Source: JADJLQ01 sp040007895 (GTDB lineage: Bacteria; Bacteroidota; Bacteroidia; Chitinophagales; Saprospiraceae). From it: a DNA stretch of 64,000 nt. Below the pieces are notes generated by a model. That model saw only the letters and a list, made by a program, of their open reading frames with translations, did not search any database and was not told the origin of the DNA. Below, piece after piece: positions 52,861 through 61,531 of the stretch (positions are counted from its first letter, which is position 1; each line of letters starts with the position of its first letter). The stretch lies in the NCBI GenBank assembly GCA_040007895.1, contig JBDTUE010000002.1, forward strand, positions 1-64,000, given 5' to 3'. Position numbers and translations under genes: made by a program.

Positions 52861-53523
52861 ATGTTTCGCCTGCCTGTTTTGATCCTCCTGGTTTACTCGC
52901 TTTATGCAAGTAAATTAATGGCGCAATCGCCGGTGCGTTTTGGCACAGGAGTATTTGCAGGAATAAATCTGGCCCAGGTGGATGGCGATGATATGCAGGG
53001 ATATGATAAACCCGGGCTTAATTTCGGTCTCAGGGGCATTACCTATATTCTGCCCGCCTTCGAATTTCACACTGAATTATCATATTCTCAGCGTGGCAGT
53101 CAATCCAAAGGGTTTGGAAGGGACTTGTTCAAAGGAAGGCAAATGGTATTGGATTATGGTTCTATTACAGGTTTACTCTCTGTAAGTGACTGGTTTGACC
53201 CGATTAAGGAATTTTACCGGATTCAGATACAGGGGGGAGTATCCTATGGAAGGTTGATTAAGTCTGAAACCCAGGATGTAGTCCACAATGATGCCCGTAT
53301 AATTCCATTTGACGAAATAGCCCCTTTTTTCAATAGTAGTGATTTATCTATGGTATTAGGTGCAAACATAAAATTCACTGAACATATAGGACTTTCTCTC
53401 CGCTATAACAGATCTATGAGTCTTCTCTTTGATTCAGAAGCTGCAAAAAAACATTTCATGACAAAGAGCCCATTGTCTATGAAAAGTTACTTTCTTTCAA
53501 TAGATACTTTTTACCAATTCTGA
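52861..53523 (+). CDS. Outer membrane beta-barrel protein (PorT-like)
   Basis: This 220-residue protein has a signal peptide (about 1-22, ending KLMAQ) and an eight-stranded-type small barrel. Lines such as FGTGVFAGINLAQVDGDDMQGYDKPGLNFGLRG (in part), EFHTELSYSQRGSQSKG and the closing strand YFLSIDTFYQF match the outer-membrane beta-barrel/PorT-like group. It is monocistronic and follows 160 bp of AT-rich sequence. PorT itself assists T9SS, but this small-barrel group is broad, so no function is assigned. Confidence 0.85.
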   Translation: MFRLPVLILLVYSLYASKLMAQSPVRFGTGVFAGINLAQVDGDDMQGYDKPGLNFGLRGITYILPAFEFHTELSYSQRGSQSKGFGRDLFKGRQMVLDYGSITGLLSVSDWFDPIKEFYRIQIQGGVSYGRLIKSETQDVVHNDARIIPFDEIAPFFNSSDLSMVLGANIKFTEHIGLSLRYNRSMSLLFDSEAAKKHFMTKSPLSMKSYFLSIDTFYQF

Positions 53524-53572
53524 CATTAAGCAGCTAATACATTAACTGAAAAATATAATTTAAATTTGCTGC

Positions 53573-54019
53573 ATGAAGATTTGGATTTATTTATTTCCTG
53601 CTTTTTTAATTTTTACCAATTGCAAACAAGAATCAACGCCTAAAAAACAAGTTCAACTTGCAGCGCAGAGCATACTCACTCAAAATGAGATTCAAGATCT
53701 GGTGACAAAAGTTGATTTTGTTGATTTTTTATTTTATCATATGAATATAAGTGTCAGCCAAAATGATCCGGCATCCATACAACAAAGTTTGCATTTTTTA
53801 ACTACTGAAGCCAAACCAGCCACTATGCAATGTGCCTCTATTGGCCGAGCATCATTTCAATCAAAAGGTAAAATTATATTTGAAGCGGATATGCACTTTG
53901 CTGATCATTGTGGTTATTTTACCATCATTGAAAACAAAGTAGCTAAAGGAACATGCCTGATGTCTCCCGATGGGGTAAAATTCCTTTCAACGATGATAAA
54001 TAGCTATCAGAACAAATAA
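53573..54019 (+). CDS. Hypothetical lipoprotein
   Basis: This 148-residue protein has a lipoprotein signal with lipobox FTNC (Cys17). The mature part has a helical portion (QNEIQDLVTKVDFVDFLFYHM) and a C-terminal beta-rich part with two further cysteines (QCASIGR, DHCGYFT). No family is recognised. TAAATTTG lies 4 nt before the start codon, so if it is a -7 box the transcript would be nearly leaderless. It is convergent with rbfA, 3 bp apart. Confidence 0.7.
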   Translation: MKIWIYLFPAFLIFTNCKQESTPKKQVQLAAQSILTQNEIQDLVTKVDFVDFLFYHMNISVSQNDPASIQQSLHFLTTEAKPATMQCASIGRASFQSKGKIIFEADMHFADHCGYFTIIENKVAKGTCLMSPDGVKFLSTMINSYQNK

Positions 54020-54022
54020 AGT

Positions 54023-54400
54023 TTATTCTTCTGTTTTCAATTTTGCCTGGTTAGATTCAAGTTTTTGAAATAATTCTTCTACCCGGTACATTTCATCCAC
54101 CGTCTCATCGATATAATATTCTAAGGCAGGCATTCTACGTAAATGACTTTTTAATCGCTGGTACATTTGTTGCTTGAGTTTATACGTCGCTTCTTTAATT
54201 AAAGAGATGACATTCATTTTATCTTCTACATTATAAACGCTCAGATAAATGCGGGCGAGTTGAAGGTCCGAAGCCACTTTGACATGAGCTACCGTCACCA
54301 GAGCCTGCCGGCCATAAATATATAAGCCTTCCTGTTGCAATACGAATGAAAAGTGTCTAAGTATAAGTTCTGAAACTTGCTGTTGTCTTTTAGATTCCAT
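54023..54400 (-). CDS. rbfA: Ribosome-binding factor A
   Basis: This 125-residue protein has the KH-fold RbfA shape: MESKRQQQVSELILRHFSFVLQQ, LVTVAHVKVASDLQLARIYLSVYN, LKSHLRRMPALEYYIDETVDE. The RRMPALEYYIDE stretch corresponds to the conserved R-x-PxLxFxxDxS/T motif near the C-terminus. It helps 30S maturation by binding 16S rRNA helix 1. It is transcribed alone and divergent from recG with about 300 bp between. Confidence 0.93.
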   Translation of the reverse strand: MESKRQQQVSELILRHFSFVLQQEGLYIYGRQALVTVAHVKVASDLQLARIYLSVYNVEDKMNVISLIKEATYKLKQQMYQRLKSHLRRMPALEYYIDETVDEMYRVEELFQKLESNQAKLKTEE

Positions 54401-54698
54401 GGTAAGGTATTTAAATATAGTTAAGGGTAAAGATACTGGTATTAGAATTATTCAGAATGATGCTATTGAAATCAAAGCTTTTCCAGCAATTAATATTATA
54501 AAACGTTTCCATACAAATAAGGTTGAACTTTTACTTTGTATTTTCAATCCTATTAAATTTTTTAACCACATTCGACAAAGAATTATCATTTTGCTTTATA
54601 AAAAATTAAACCTGAATTTAGAAATCAGCATCTGCTGTGCAATAGAATTTTCCCGACTCACTTTCCTTTAGCTATGATACTCGTATTTTTATCCCATC

Positions 54699-56810
54699 AT
54701 GCAATCCGCTGTAGATTATCTCGATAGTCCAATAGAATATCTTAAAGGTATAGGCCCTGCTAAAGCAGAATTGCTTAAAACTGAACTTGGCATTTTTACA
54801 TTCCGGGATTTGTTACTGACATATCCATTCAGGCATATTGACCGCTCGATTATATTGCCTATATCCCAGATTAAAGAGGACAATACAACTGTTCAGGTAA
54901 AGGGGAGATTAGGAAAACTAGTGCTGAGCGGCAGCAAATTTCAACGAAGAATTAATTCGACATTAACAGATAATAGCGGCGTACTGAGCCTGATATGGTT
55001 TCAGGGAGCTTCATGGTTAGAAAAATCGTTGAAGCCGGGTGAAGAATATGTGCTGTATGGTCGGGTGACTTATTCAGGATATAAATTTACCATGGCACAT
55101 CCTGAAATGGAAATTGCAAATGAGATCAGCCGGCTTCCGGGTCTGGAGGCAGTGTATAACAGCACTGAAAAAATAAATAGTAAAGGCCTTGATTCCAAAG
55201 CCCGCAGAAAGTGTATTGCCACCTTGTTTGAACGACTCACTCCTGCTTTGCTATCAGAAACACTTCCTTCTTACATCCTGCAGAGAATGAAGTTATGCTC
55301 CTACTTTGAATCAATGCTTTGGATTCACCTGCCGCCATCTTTACGCCATCTGGAGGAAGCTACTCATCGCATCAAGTTCGAAGAATTGTTCTTTCAACAA
55401 CTCAGTTTATTGTCATCTAAGGAATTTCACAAAAAACATGTTGCAGGACCTGTATTTAAATCAGTAGGTGACTTATTCAATGTTTTTTATCACCAGCATT
55501 TAAAATTTGAGTTGACCGGAGCGCAAAAAAAAGTGATTAAGGAAATCAGAACCGATACTGGTTCCGGTGCTCAGATGAATCGATTATTGCAAGGCGATGT
55601 AGGCTCAGGTAAAACCATTGTGGCTTTGATGATTATGTTGTTGGCTATTGACAATGGATTTCAGGCTTGTATAATGGCTCCTACTGAGATCCTGGCACAA
55701 CAACACTTTACATCTGTGAGCAATGCATTAGCCGATATGTCGTTGCCCATCGGAATTCTAACCGGTAGTATAAAAGGAAAAAAAAGAGAAAGTTTACTAA
55801 AGTCTCTCGTGGAAGGTGAGATTAAAATTCTTATTGGTACTCATGCTCTTTTGGAGGATCCCGTCCAATTTAAAAATCTTGGACTAGCTGTGATCGACGA
55901 ACAACATCGCTTTGGAGTAGCTCAACGTGCCAATCTATGGCAAAAAAATCAGGCAGTAGCACCTCATATACTGGTGATGACAGCAACTCCGATACCGCGA
56001 ACGCTAAGTATGGTTTATTATGGTGATCTGGATATAAGTATCATTGATGAATTACCTCCAGGGAGAAAACCCATCAAGACCATGCATTTCTTTGAAAAAA
56101 GCAGGCCACAACTTCATCAATTCATCCGGTCACAAATTCAAACTGGAAGGCAAGTGTATATTGTCTATCCACTTATCGAAGAGTCTGAAAAACTGGCATT
56201 ACAGGATTTGCAAAATGGATATGAGATTTTACTACAACACTTCCCTAAACCAACCTATCAGATCAGTGTGCTTCATGGTAGGATGAAATCCGATGTAAAG
56301 GATGAGGAAATGAAAAGATTCAAAGCTGGAAGAACACAAATCCTGGTCGCCACCACAGTCATTGAAGTTGGTGTAGATGTTCCAAATGCAAGTATTATGG
56401 TGATCGAAAATGCTGAGCGTTTTGGGCTCTCCCAGTTGCATCAGCTGCGGGGAAGAGTAGGTCGCGGAGCAGACCAGTCTTATTGTGTTTTAATGACCGG
56501 GTTTAAATTATCTGCTCATGCGCGAACCAGAATTCAGACCATGTGTGATACGACGGATGGTTTTAAAATCGCTGAAGTGGATCTCGAACTTCGTGGTCCG
56601 GGTGACATCAGCGGCACTCGGCAAAGCGGTGGAGAAGAGTTCAATCTTGTGAATTTGTCATCCGATCTTAAGATCCTGGAGGAAGCTCAAAACCTCGTTC
56701 AGAAAATACTGGAAAGAGATTCCGGTTTAATACACCCGGAGAACGTGCTGCTTTTTAATCACATCCATTCAGTGCAAAAATCAAAACCTATCTGGGCTAA
56801 AATATCCTGA
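54699..56810 (+). CDS. recG: ATP-dependent DNA helicase RecG
   Basis: This 703-residue enzyme remodels stalled replication forks. The N-terminal wedge/OB domain covers about 1-230 (SPIEYLKGIGPAKAELL, LTDNSGVLSLIWFQG). Helicase motif I is LLQGDVGSGKTIVA (about 296-309), motif II is DEQH (about 399), followed by TATPIPRTL (III). Domain 2 contains VLHGRMKSDVKDEEM, ATTVIEVGVDVPNA and QLRGRVGRG (VI), with the C-terminal TRIQTMCDTTDGFKIAEVDLELRGPGD typical of RecG. Length is normal. Confidence 0.97.
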   Translation: MQSAVDYLDSPIEYLKGIGPAKAELLKTELGIFTFRDLLLTYPFRHIDRSIILPISQIKEDNTTVQVKGRLGKLVLSGSKFQRRINSTLTDNSGVLSLIWFQGASWLEKSLKPGEEYVLYGRVTYSGYKFTMAHPEMEIANEISRLPGLEAVYNSTEKINSKGLDSKARRKCIATLFERLTPALLSETLPSYILQRMKLCSYFESMLWIHLPPSLRHLEEATHRIKFEELFFQQLSLLSSKEFHKKHVAGPVFKSVGDLFNVFYHQHLKFELTGAQKKVIKEIRTDTGSGAQMNRLLQGDVGSGKTIVALMIMLLAIDNGFQACIMAPTEILAQQHFTSVSNALADMSLPIGILTGSIKGKKRESLLKSLVEGEIKILIGTHALLEDPVQFKNLGLAVIDEQHRFGVAQRANLWQKNQAVAPHILVMTATPIPRTLSMVYYGDLDISIIDELPPGRKPIKTMHFFEKSRPQLHQFIRSQIQTGRQVYIVYPLIEESEKLALQDLQNGYEILLQHFPKPTYQISVLHGRMKSDVKDEEMKRFKAGRTQILVATTVIEVGVDVPNASIMVIENAERFGLSQLHQLRGRVGRGADQSYCVLMTGFKLSAHARTRIQTMCDTTDGFKIAEVDLELRGPGDISGTRQSGGEEFNLVNLSSDLKILEEAQNLVQKILERDSGLIHPENVLLFNHIHSVQKSKPIWAKIS

Positions 56811-56906
56811 TCAGGGCATCTGTCGGTAAATTTCATAAGTTGATATATTATCTTTAAATCAGATGAGACATCCAATTTATTTTTGTTTTACAATTGAAAT
56901 TAGATC

Positions 56907-57278
56907 ATGTCAAAATCATATAAAACAACAGGTTGCTTCAGATTTGTAGTATTCATGGTTATTCTTGCACCCATCGTATACCTCGCAGCCTCTTATTATA
57001 ATGGGCAAGATGGAATTCAAAACATCAGAAATTATATCAATAAAGCTAAAAATACAGTGGGTATTTCTGATAAGGTAAAACCAAATAATCCGATTGAAAA
57101 TAAATCAACTGAAAAAAGTGAACCTGAAATAGCTCAGGATGACAAGATCACAGATCTTAAGGTTCAGGTTTCTCTCAAAGACAAGGAAATCAACGCATTA
57201 ATTCAACAAAATCTGGATTTGAAACAGAAACTGAAAGAATGCGAAGAAAAACCAGTCAAGGAAAAACCTATCAAATAG
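56907..57278 (+). CDS. Small membrane-anchored coiled-coil protein
   Basis: This 123-residue protein has one N-terminal transmembrane helix (about 12-31, FRFVVFMVILAPIVYLAASYY in part), a Lys/Asn-rich linker, and a C-terminal heptad-like helix (about 80-115, DKEINALIQQNLDLKQKLKE). No named family is recognised. It stands between recG and a hydroxyacid dehydrogenase without overlap. It could be a scaffolding or stalk protein with its helix outside the inner membrane; this is guesswork from the layout. Confidence 0.62.
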   Translation: MSKSYKTTGCFRFVVFMVILAPIVYLAASYYNGQDGIQNIRNYINKAKNTVGISDKVKPNNPIENKSTEKSEPEIAQDDKITDLKVQVSLKDKEINALIQQNLDLKQKLKECEEKPVKEKPIK

Positions 57279-57459
57279 CAAATTCATTCTAAGTATTGAT
57301 CAATAGCCTGAATTAACATAGCATGTTATTATAAACAGGCGATGGTGATTTTTATACTATTTCTACCTTCGCTCTTTAAGAATCAAAGATTCAGTTCAAT
57401 CTTGATTTCGTGAATTGGATAATTACCTCTTTATTTGCAGTCCGAAAAAAACATAAATC

Positions 57460-58404
57460 ATGAGTAAAAGGATATTAGCCAATGATGGAATAGAATCAGA
57501 TGGCAAACTCGCCCTCGAAGCTGCTGGATTTACTGTTGATACTAATAAAGTGGATCAGAGTCAATTAACAGAAGCACTGCAAAACTATGAAGTCCTCATT
57601 GTGCGAAGTGCCACCAAAGTCAGGAAAGACTTAATCGATGCCTGCCCTCATCTAAAGATCATCGCCCGCGGTGGTGTGGGAATGGATAATATTGATGTTG
57701 ACTATGCACGCGAAAAAGGTATCACCGTAATCAACACCCCCAATGCCTCTTCGAGAGCAGTCGCAGAATTAGCGATGGCTCATATGTATTCTTTATCACG
57801 TATGCTCAACCAATCCAATGCTCAAATGCCTAAAGAAGGAGCAGACTTTAATGCTTTAAAGAAAAAATATTCAGCAGGAACTCAGTTGTATGGAAAGACA
57901 CTTGGAATAGTGGGCTTTGGCCGCATTGGTCAGGAACTAGCAAAGATAGCCATGGGTACAGGTATGAATATTATCGCCGTTGATCCTATGATCTCGTCAG
58001 TAAAATTAAAATTGCATTTAGGAGGACACGATATAGCGTTGGAAATTGCAACTTCATCTATGGAAGACCTTTTAAAAAATTCTGACTATATCTCTCTCCA
58101 TGTACCTTCCAGTGAAAAACCGGTTCTGGGTGTTGACGAGATGCAAATGATGAAAAAAGGTGCCTGTATTATCAATACCGCTCGAGGTGGCGTGATCGAT
58201 GAATCTGCTCTTTTAGGAGCATTAAATAGTGGACATTTGGGCGGAGCAGGTTTAGACGCTTTCTTGAATGAACCGACCCCTGACCCTTCGATTTTGAATA
58301 ATTCTAAAGTATCTGTTTCACCGCATATCGGTGGATCTACCATAGAGTCTCAGGCAGCCATAGGGTTGGAATTAGCTGAAAAAATTAAAGCTGCTTATAA
58401 ATAG
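57460..58404 (+). CDS. D-2-hydroxyacid dehydrogenase (phosphoglycerate dehydrogenase-like)
   Basis: This 314-residue NAD-dependent dehydrogenase has the nucleotide motif GIVGFGRIGQELAKIA (about 149-164). The catalytic triad is recognisable as Arg in NTARGGVIDE (about 246), Glu in LNEPTPDPS, and His in SPHIGGST (about 287). The N-terminal ARGGVGMDNIDVDYA also fits 3-phosphoglycerate dehydrogenases. It is short and lacks the C-terminal ACT domain, so it is not serine-inhibited. PGDH is most likely; a different hydroxyacid is possible, so no symbol is given. Confidence 0.92.
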   Translation: MSKRILANDGIESDGKLALEAAGFTVDTNKVDQSQLTEALQNYEVLIVRSATKVRKDLIDACPHLKIIARGGVGMDNIDVDYAREKGITVINTPNASSRAVAELAMAHMYSLSRMLNQSNAQMPKEGADFNALKKKYSAGTQLYGKTLGIVGFGRIGQELAKIAMGTGMNIIAVDPMISSVKLKLHLGGHDIALEIATSSMEDLLKNSDYISLHVPSSEKPVLGVDEMQMMKKGACIINTARGGVIDESALLGALNSGHLGGAGLDAFLNEPTPDPSILNNSKVSVSPHIGGSTIESQAAIGLELAEKIKAAYK

Positions 58405-58458
58405 CTAAAGGTTAATGAAGGAAAAAATCTTTCGCACTTTTTAATTCTGTTCGGAATT

Positions 58459-59049
58459 TTAATCTAACAGTTTCAATAATTCCATCTCAAACCCAAGTAC
58501 GGCATTAGGTCCAATAAGTCCATCTGGTGTTCCGGTCTGGCCAAATGCTAAGCCAGAAGGAATGAGCAATTTGATTTTTCCACCAGGCTTCATCATTAAT
58601 AAAGCTTCCTGCCATCCTGGTATTACATCTTCCAATTGAAAATTGAGGGGTTGTCCCATTTTATAGGAGTTGTTAAACTCAATTCCGCTTAAGAAATATC
58701 CTATGTAATGACAAGAGACCGAATTAGACATCTTTGGTGAATCGCCTTTACCTTCTGTTTCAACATTATAGTATAAGCCGGATGAAGTTCTTTTTACGTC
58801 GATATTATTTTTAAGTGCATATTGAATAATGACATTTTGATCTGTAGAACCCTGGCTACCCGGATTAAAATTATATTCTGTTTTCATTCGGGTACCTAAT
58901 GGAGAATTCCATAAGGGATCATCTACCTTAAGCGTAGCTGTGGTAGTTGCGGCAATTATTGGATTAGAATTGGATTGGTCCGGCCTTTTGGTGTTTTGAC
59001 AAGAATAAATAAAAACAGAAAGTATGAGCAATAAAATAGTTTTAACCAT
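58459..59049 (-). CDS. FKBP-type peptidyl-prolyl isomerase lipoprotein
   Basis: This 196-residue protein has a lipobox (FIYSC, Cys17), a linker of about 80 residues and an FKBP domain (about 105-195). Motifs are VSCHYIGYFLSGIEFNNSY, VIPGWQEALLMMKPGGKIKLLIPSGLAFG and GLIGPNAVLGFEMELL, matching the FKBP catalytic pocket. It is probably a periplasmic folding factor attached to a membrane. It is convergent with the hydroxyacid dehydrogenase and divergent from the thioredoxin gene. Confidence 0.92.
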   Translation of the reverse strand: MVKTILLLILSVFIYSCQNTKRPDQSNSNPIIAATTTATLKVDDPLWNSPLGTRMKTEYNFNPGSQGSTDQNVIIQYALKNNIDVKRTSSGLYYNVETEGKGDSPKMSNSVSCHYIGYFLSGIEFNNSYKMGQPLNFQLEDVIPGWQEALLMMKPGGKIKLLIPSGLAFGQTGTPDGLIGPNAVLGFEMELLKLLD

Positions 59050-59127
59050 GTATTCAGCATTAAGCCTGTAAAAATCTTCTTTATTTTTTCAGAACCACTA
59101 AGGGCAATTCATTGTTGACATATTATT

Positions 59128-59424
59128 ATGCAATTTACACAGTTAATCAACCAGGATATTCCCGTACTCATTGACTTCCATGCTCAGTGGTGCGGGCCTT
59201 GTAAAATGATGGCTCCAATGATTGAACAGATCAAAGAAGAATATGATGATAAAATCAAAATCTATAAAATCGATATTGACAAAAACAGAACCCTGGTTGA
59301 AAAATACCAGGTGAATGCAGTACCTACTGTCATGTTATTTAAACGCGGAGTACTGCAATGGAGGGTGGCGGGAGTACCCAGCGCCCACGAGTTAAAAAAC
59401 CAGTTGAATATTGCTCTGAAATAA
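59128..59424 (+). CDS. Thioredoxin
   Basis: This 98-residue protein is a minimal thioredoxin fold with active site WCGPC (21-25). The buried Asp (LIDFHAQ) and the cis-Pro loop NAVPTVMLF (about 68-76) are in place. There is no signal peptide, so it is cytoplasmic. It is short for a TrxA and lacks most of the first helix. Another thioredoxin may be the main TrxA of the cell, so I leave the symbol empty. Confidence 0.9.
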   Translation: MQFTQLINQDIPVLIDFHAQWCGPCKMMAPMIEQIKEEYDDKIKIYKIDIDKNRTLVEKYQVNAVPTVMLFKRGVLQWRVAGVPSAHELKNQLNIALK

Positions 59425-59466
59425 ATTGAAGCGATGCGAAAAATCTAATTCAAAAAGACAGAAACG

Positions 59467-60801
59467 TTAGTCGTATTTTTTCTTTAAAAACCAGGTATCA
59501 TCATTGAGCGTAAAGCCCATTTTGATGGCAACATAGCCTGCGTTCAATTTGCTGCTTATCCCGGTATTTCCAATTTCTACTCCAATATTGGCAAAAGATA
59601 CATTTCGTTGGAATATAAATGGAATTCCCATTCCCAGGTTGATACTATAGCTCTTTATCTGCGTACCATCATACGATCGCGGATCGCTTCCAAATTTTAA
59701 GCCTACCCGGTAAGAGATTCTTTTTAAAATATTATCGAAAGATTCAATATTGGGGCAATAAGCAAATCCAAACGACAATTGATTTGCATCTTTTAATACT
59801 TCCGGTTTTGCCGAGTTCTGATAAGCTGACCACGATACTAAACTGAGCTGACCACCAAATTGTAAGCGATACTTATCATTATAATAAAAACCAAGATGGA
59901 TTTCGCCTGGCAATTTGCCGGTACCCTCAATACCCCGCGTATATTTTACAGTATCTGAAATACCTGTAGTTGCTGAAGTCAATAATTCACGTCGATAAGT
60001 CTGATCCGTAAGGGTACTAAATGATTGGGCTCCCTGACCATATATACCGAAAGTCAGGTATTTTGAAGATTCTAATTCACCTTCCGCCAATTTTCTAAGA
60101 TTGATTTTATACTGTGCTCCTAGATTCCATCGAAATCCCTTCATAGAGATTTCATTCAAAAAGACCGTGTTGTAAGGCAACGAGAGAGACAAAAGGTCCA
60201 ACTCTCTCTTATAAGCCATTTTGCCAAAAAGATATCCCAGTCCTACACCAAAGGAAAAGTTTTTATATTCTAATCCATTCGCCCATTTGAATTCATAGGT
60301 GCCACCGCTACCTGTATATCTTCTTTGATATCTTCCGGTACCATCCAGACTATCCAGTTGAAGGACGTCATATCCAACCTGGCTATACGGTTTTAAATAG
60401 AATAAGGAGCCGATGTGCACACGTCGTTCTTTTCTATCAAGGGCTTCGCTAATCGAATTAAAATATGGTAAACCCAGGGCCAGGTAATCAAGACCTCCGC
60501 CAAAAAAATTTTTGCTTGAGCTGTTATCTGATAAACTGGTGAACTTAACGCTTACACCTCCTTCGAAGGCTGCATTTCGCAAGGAACCAAGCGATGCAGG
60601 ATTTGATGAATTCAAAATATTTCGATCTGAAAACCCAGCACCAATACCCCCAAGTTGACTTATAGTGGAAAACTGGGGATCTGATAAATCACCAATTCCA
60701 AATCTGGAATATGGAGAAAATTCCCTGGGTTTTTCTTGCGCACTTAACTGACTTACAAGAGCTAAGCCAAGTAGAAATAAAAGACTAAGTTTTTTGTACA
60801 T
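59467..60801 (-). CDS. Outer membrane beta-barrel protein of the coaX operon
   Basis: This 444-residue protein has a signal peptide (about 1-21, ending QLSAQ). The mature start PREFSPYSRFGIGDLSDPQFS and NSSNPASLGSLRNAAFEGGVSVKF (in part) resemble FadL/OmpP1-like barrels widespread in Bacteroidota. The end strand GYVAIKMGFTLN and many alternating aromatic strands fit a barrel. It overlaps coaX by 17 bp and is in the same unit as purH and coaX. In many Bacteroidota a gene of this type follows coaX; the function is unknown. Confidence 0.82.
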   Translation of the reverse strand: MYKKLSLLFLLGLALVSQLSAQEKPREFSPYSRFGIGDLSDPQFSTISQLGGIGAGFSDRNILNSSNPASLGSLRNAAFEGGVSVKFTSLSDNSSSKNFFGGGLDYLALGLPYFNSISEALDRKERRVHIGSLFYLKPYSQVGYDVLQLDSLDGTGRYQRRYTGSGGTYEFKWANGLEYKNFSFGVGLGYLFGKMAYKRELDLLSLSLPYNTVFLNEISMKGFRWNLGAQYKINLRKLAEGELESSKYLTFGIYGQGAQSFSTLTDQTYRRELLTSATTGISDTVKYTRGIEGTGKLPGEIHLGFYYNDKYRLQFGGQLSLVSWSAYQNSAKPEVLKDANQLSFGFAYCPNIESFDNILKRISYRVGLKFGSDPRSYDGTQIKSYSINLGMGIPFIFQRNVSFANIGVEIGNTGISSKLNAGYVAIKMGFTLNDDTWFLKKKYD

Positions 60802-61525
60802 TTAATGAAAGGATCTCTTTTAAACCCAGAATTACCAGATTTGGGTGGGCAAATATCGGTTTTTTAAGTCTATTTTTATAAAAATCAGCTCCGCCTCCAC
60901 CGAGTACTACTTTTAGCTTATTATATTTTTTTGAATATTCTGCAATCATGCCCTGTAATTCACTTTGAATACCCCACAAAGCACCCGATTGAAGAGCATG
61001 AATGGTGTTATCACCAATGAACTTTACCTCCAGATTTTTTTCAGCCAATGGCAACCTGGCTGTATAATGATGCATTGCAATTAATCTCATATCTAATCCG
61101 GGTGAAATATTTCCTCCAAGGTATTCTCTTTTAGCGGTGACGATATCGTAAGTGATACATGTGCCAATGCCTATGACCAGTACGGGATAGCCGCTGTATA
61201 AACGTGCAGCTCCGCATACCGCTGCGAGCCTGTCTTTACCCAAAGTTTGCGGCGTCAGATACCTTACCTTCACAGGCACAGTGAGTTCTGTGCTCATTTC
61301 AATATATTGACTGTGCTTTTTTAAATATTCTTTAATAGATTCCTTAATACTTTTAACCTCACAAAGGATAGTCCTGCCAATATCAAATTGATTAAATATT
61401 TTTTTGATCGTTGTTAAATGAAGTATTGAACCTCGTTCAAAATGAATCAACCGGGATGATTTGAACACAGCGATTTTATACAGGCTGTTGCCTATATCAA
61501 TGCAAAGGAAAAATTCCTTACTCAT
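60785..61525 (-). CDS. coaX: Type III pantothenate kinase
   Basis: This 246-residue ASKHA-fold enzyme performs the first step of coenzyme A synthesis. The phosphate motif LCIDIGNSLYKIAVF (7-21) holds the catalytic Asp, and TLGKDRLAAVCGA (about 97-109) and VLVIGIGTCITYDIV (about 116-130) are further type III signatures. GGNISPGLDMRLIAMHHYTARLP is also typical. It starts 6 bp after purH and overlaps the next gene by 17 bp. Type III enzymes are not inhibited by CoA. Confidence 0.95.
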   Translation of the reverse strand: MSKEFFLCIDIGNSLYKIAVFKSSRLIHFERGSILHLTTIKKIFNQFDIGRTILCEVKSIKESIKEYLKKHSQYIEMSTELTVPVKVRYLTPQTLGKDRLAAVCGAARLYSGYPVLVIGIGTCITYDIVTAKREYLGGNISPGLDMRLIAMHHYTARLPLAEKNLEVKFIGDNTIHALQSGALWGIQSELQGMIAEYSKKYNKLKVVLGGGGADFYKNRLKKPIFAHPNLVILGLKEILSLNVQKT

Positions 61526-61531
61526 CTACCC

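Noticed and set aside
54399..54671. 90-codon open frame between rbfA and recG
   Set aside because: It starts within the rbfA start codon region on the other strand, is rich in Ile/Lys/Asn as expected of AT-rich spacer, and shows no family motif. I treat the spacer as promoter sequence.
56805..56814. CCTGATCAGG palindrome at the end of recG
   Set aside because: The palindrome includes the stop codon, has no loop and no T-run; probably chance.
57306..57340. Hairpin with arms GCCTG/CAGGC and TAACAT/ATGTTA upstream of the hydroxyacid dehydrogenase
   Set aside because: The two stem parts are separated by unequal internal loops and no T-run follows; a similar GCCTGAATT string at 35465 has no such fold. 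Not enough for a terminator or riboswitch call.
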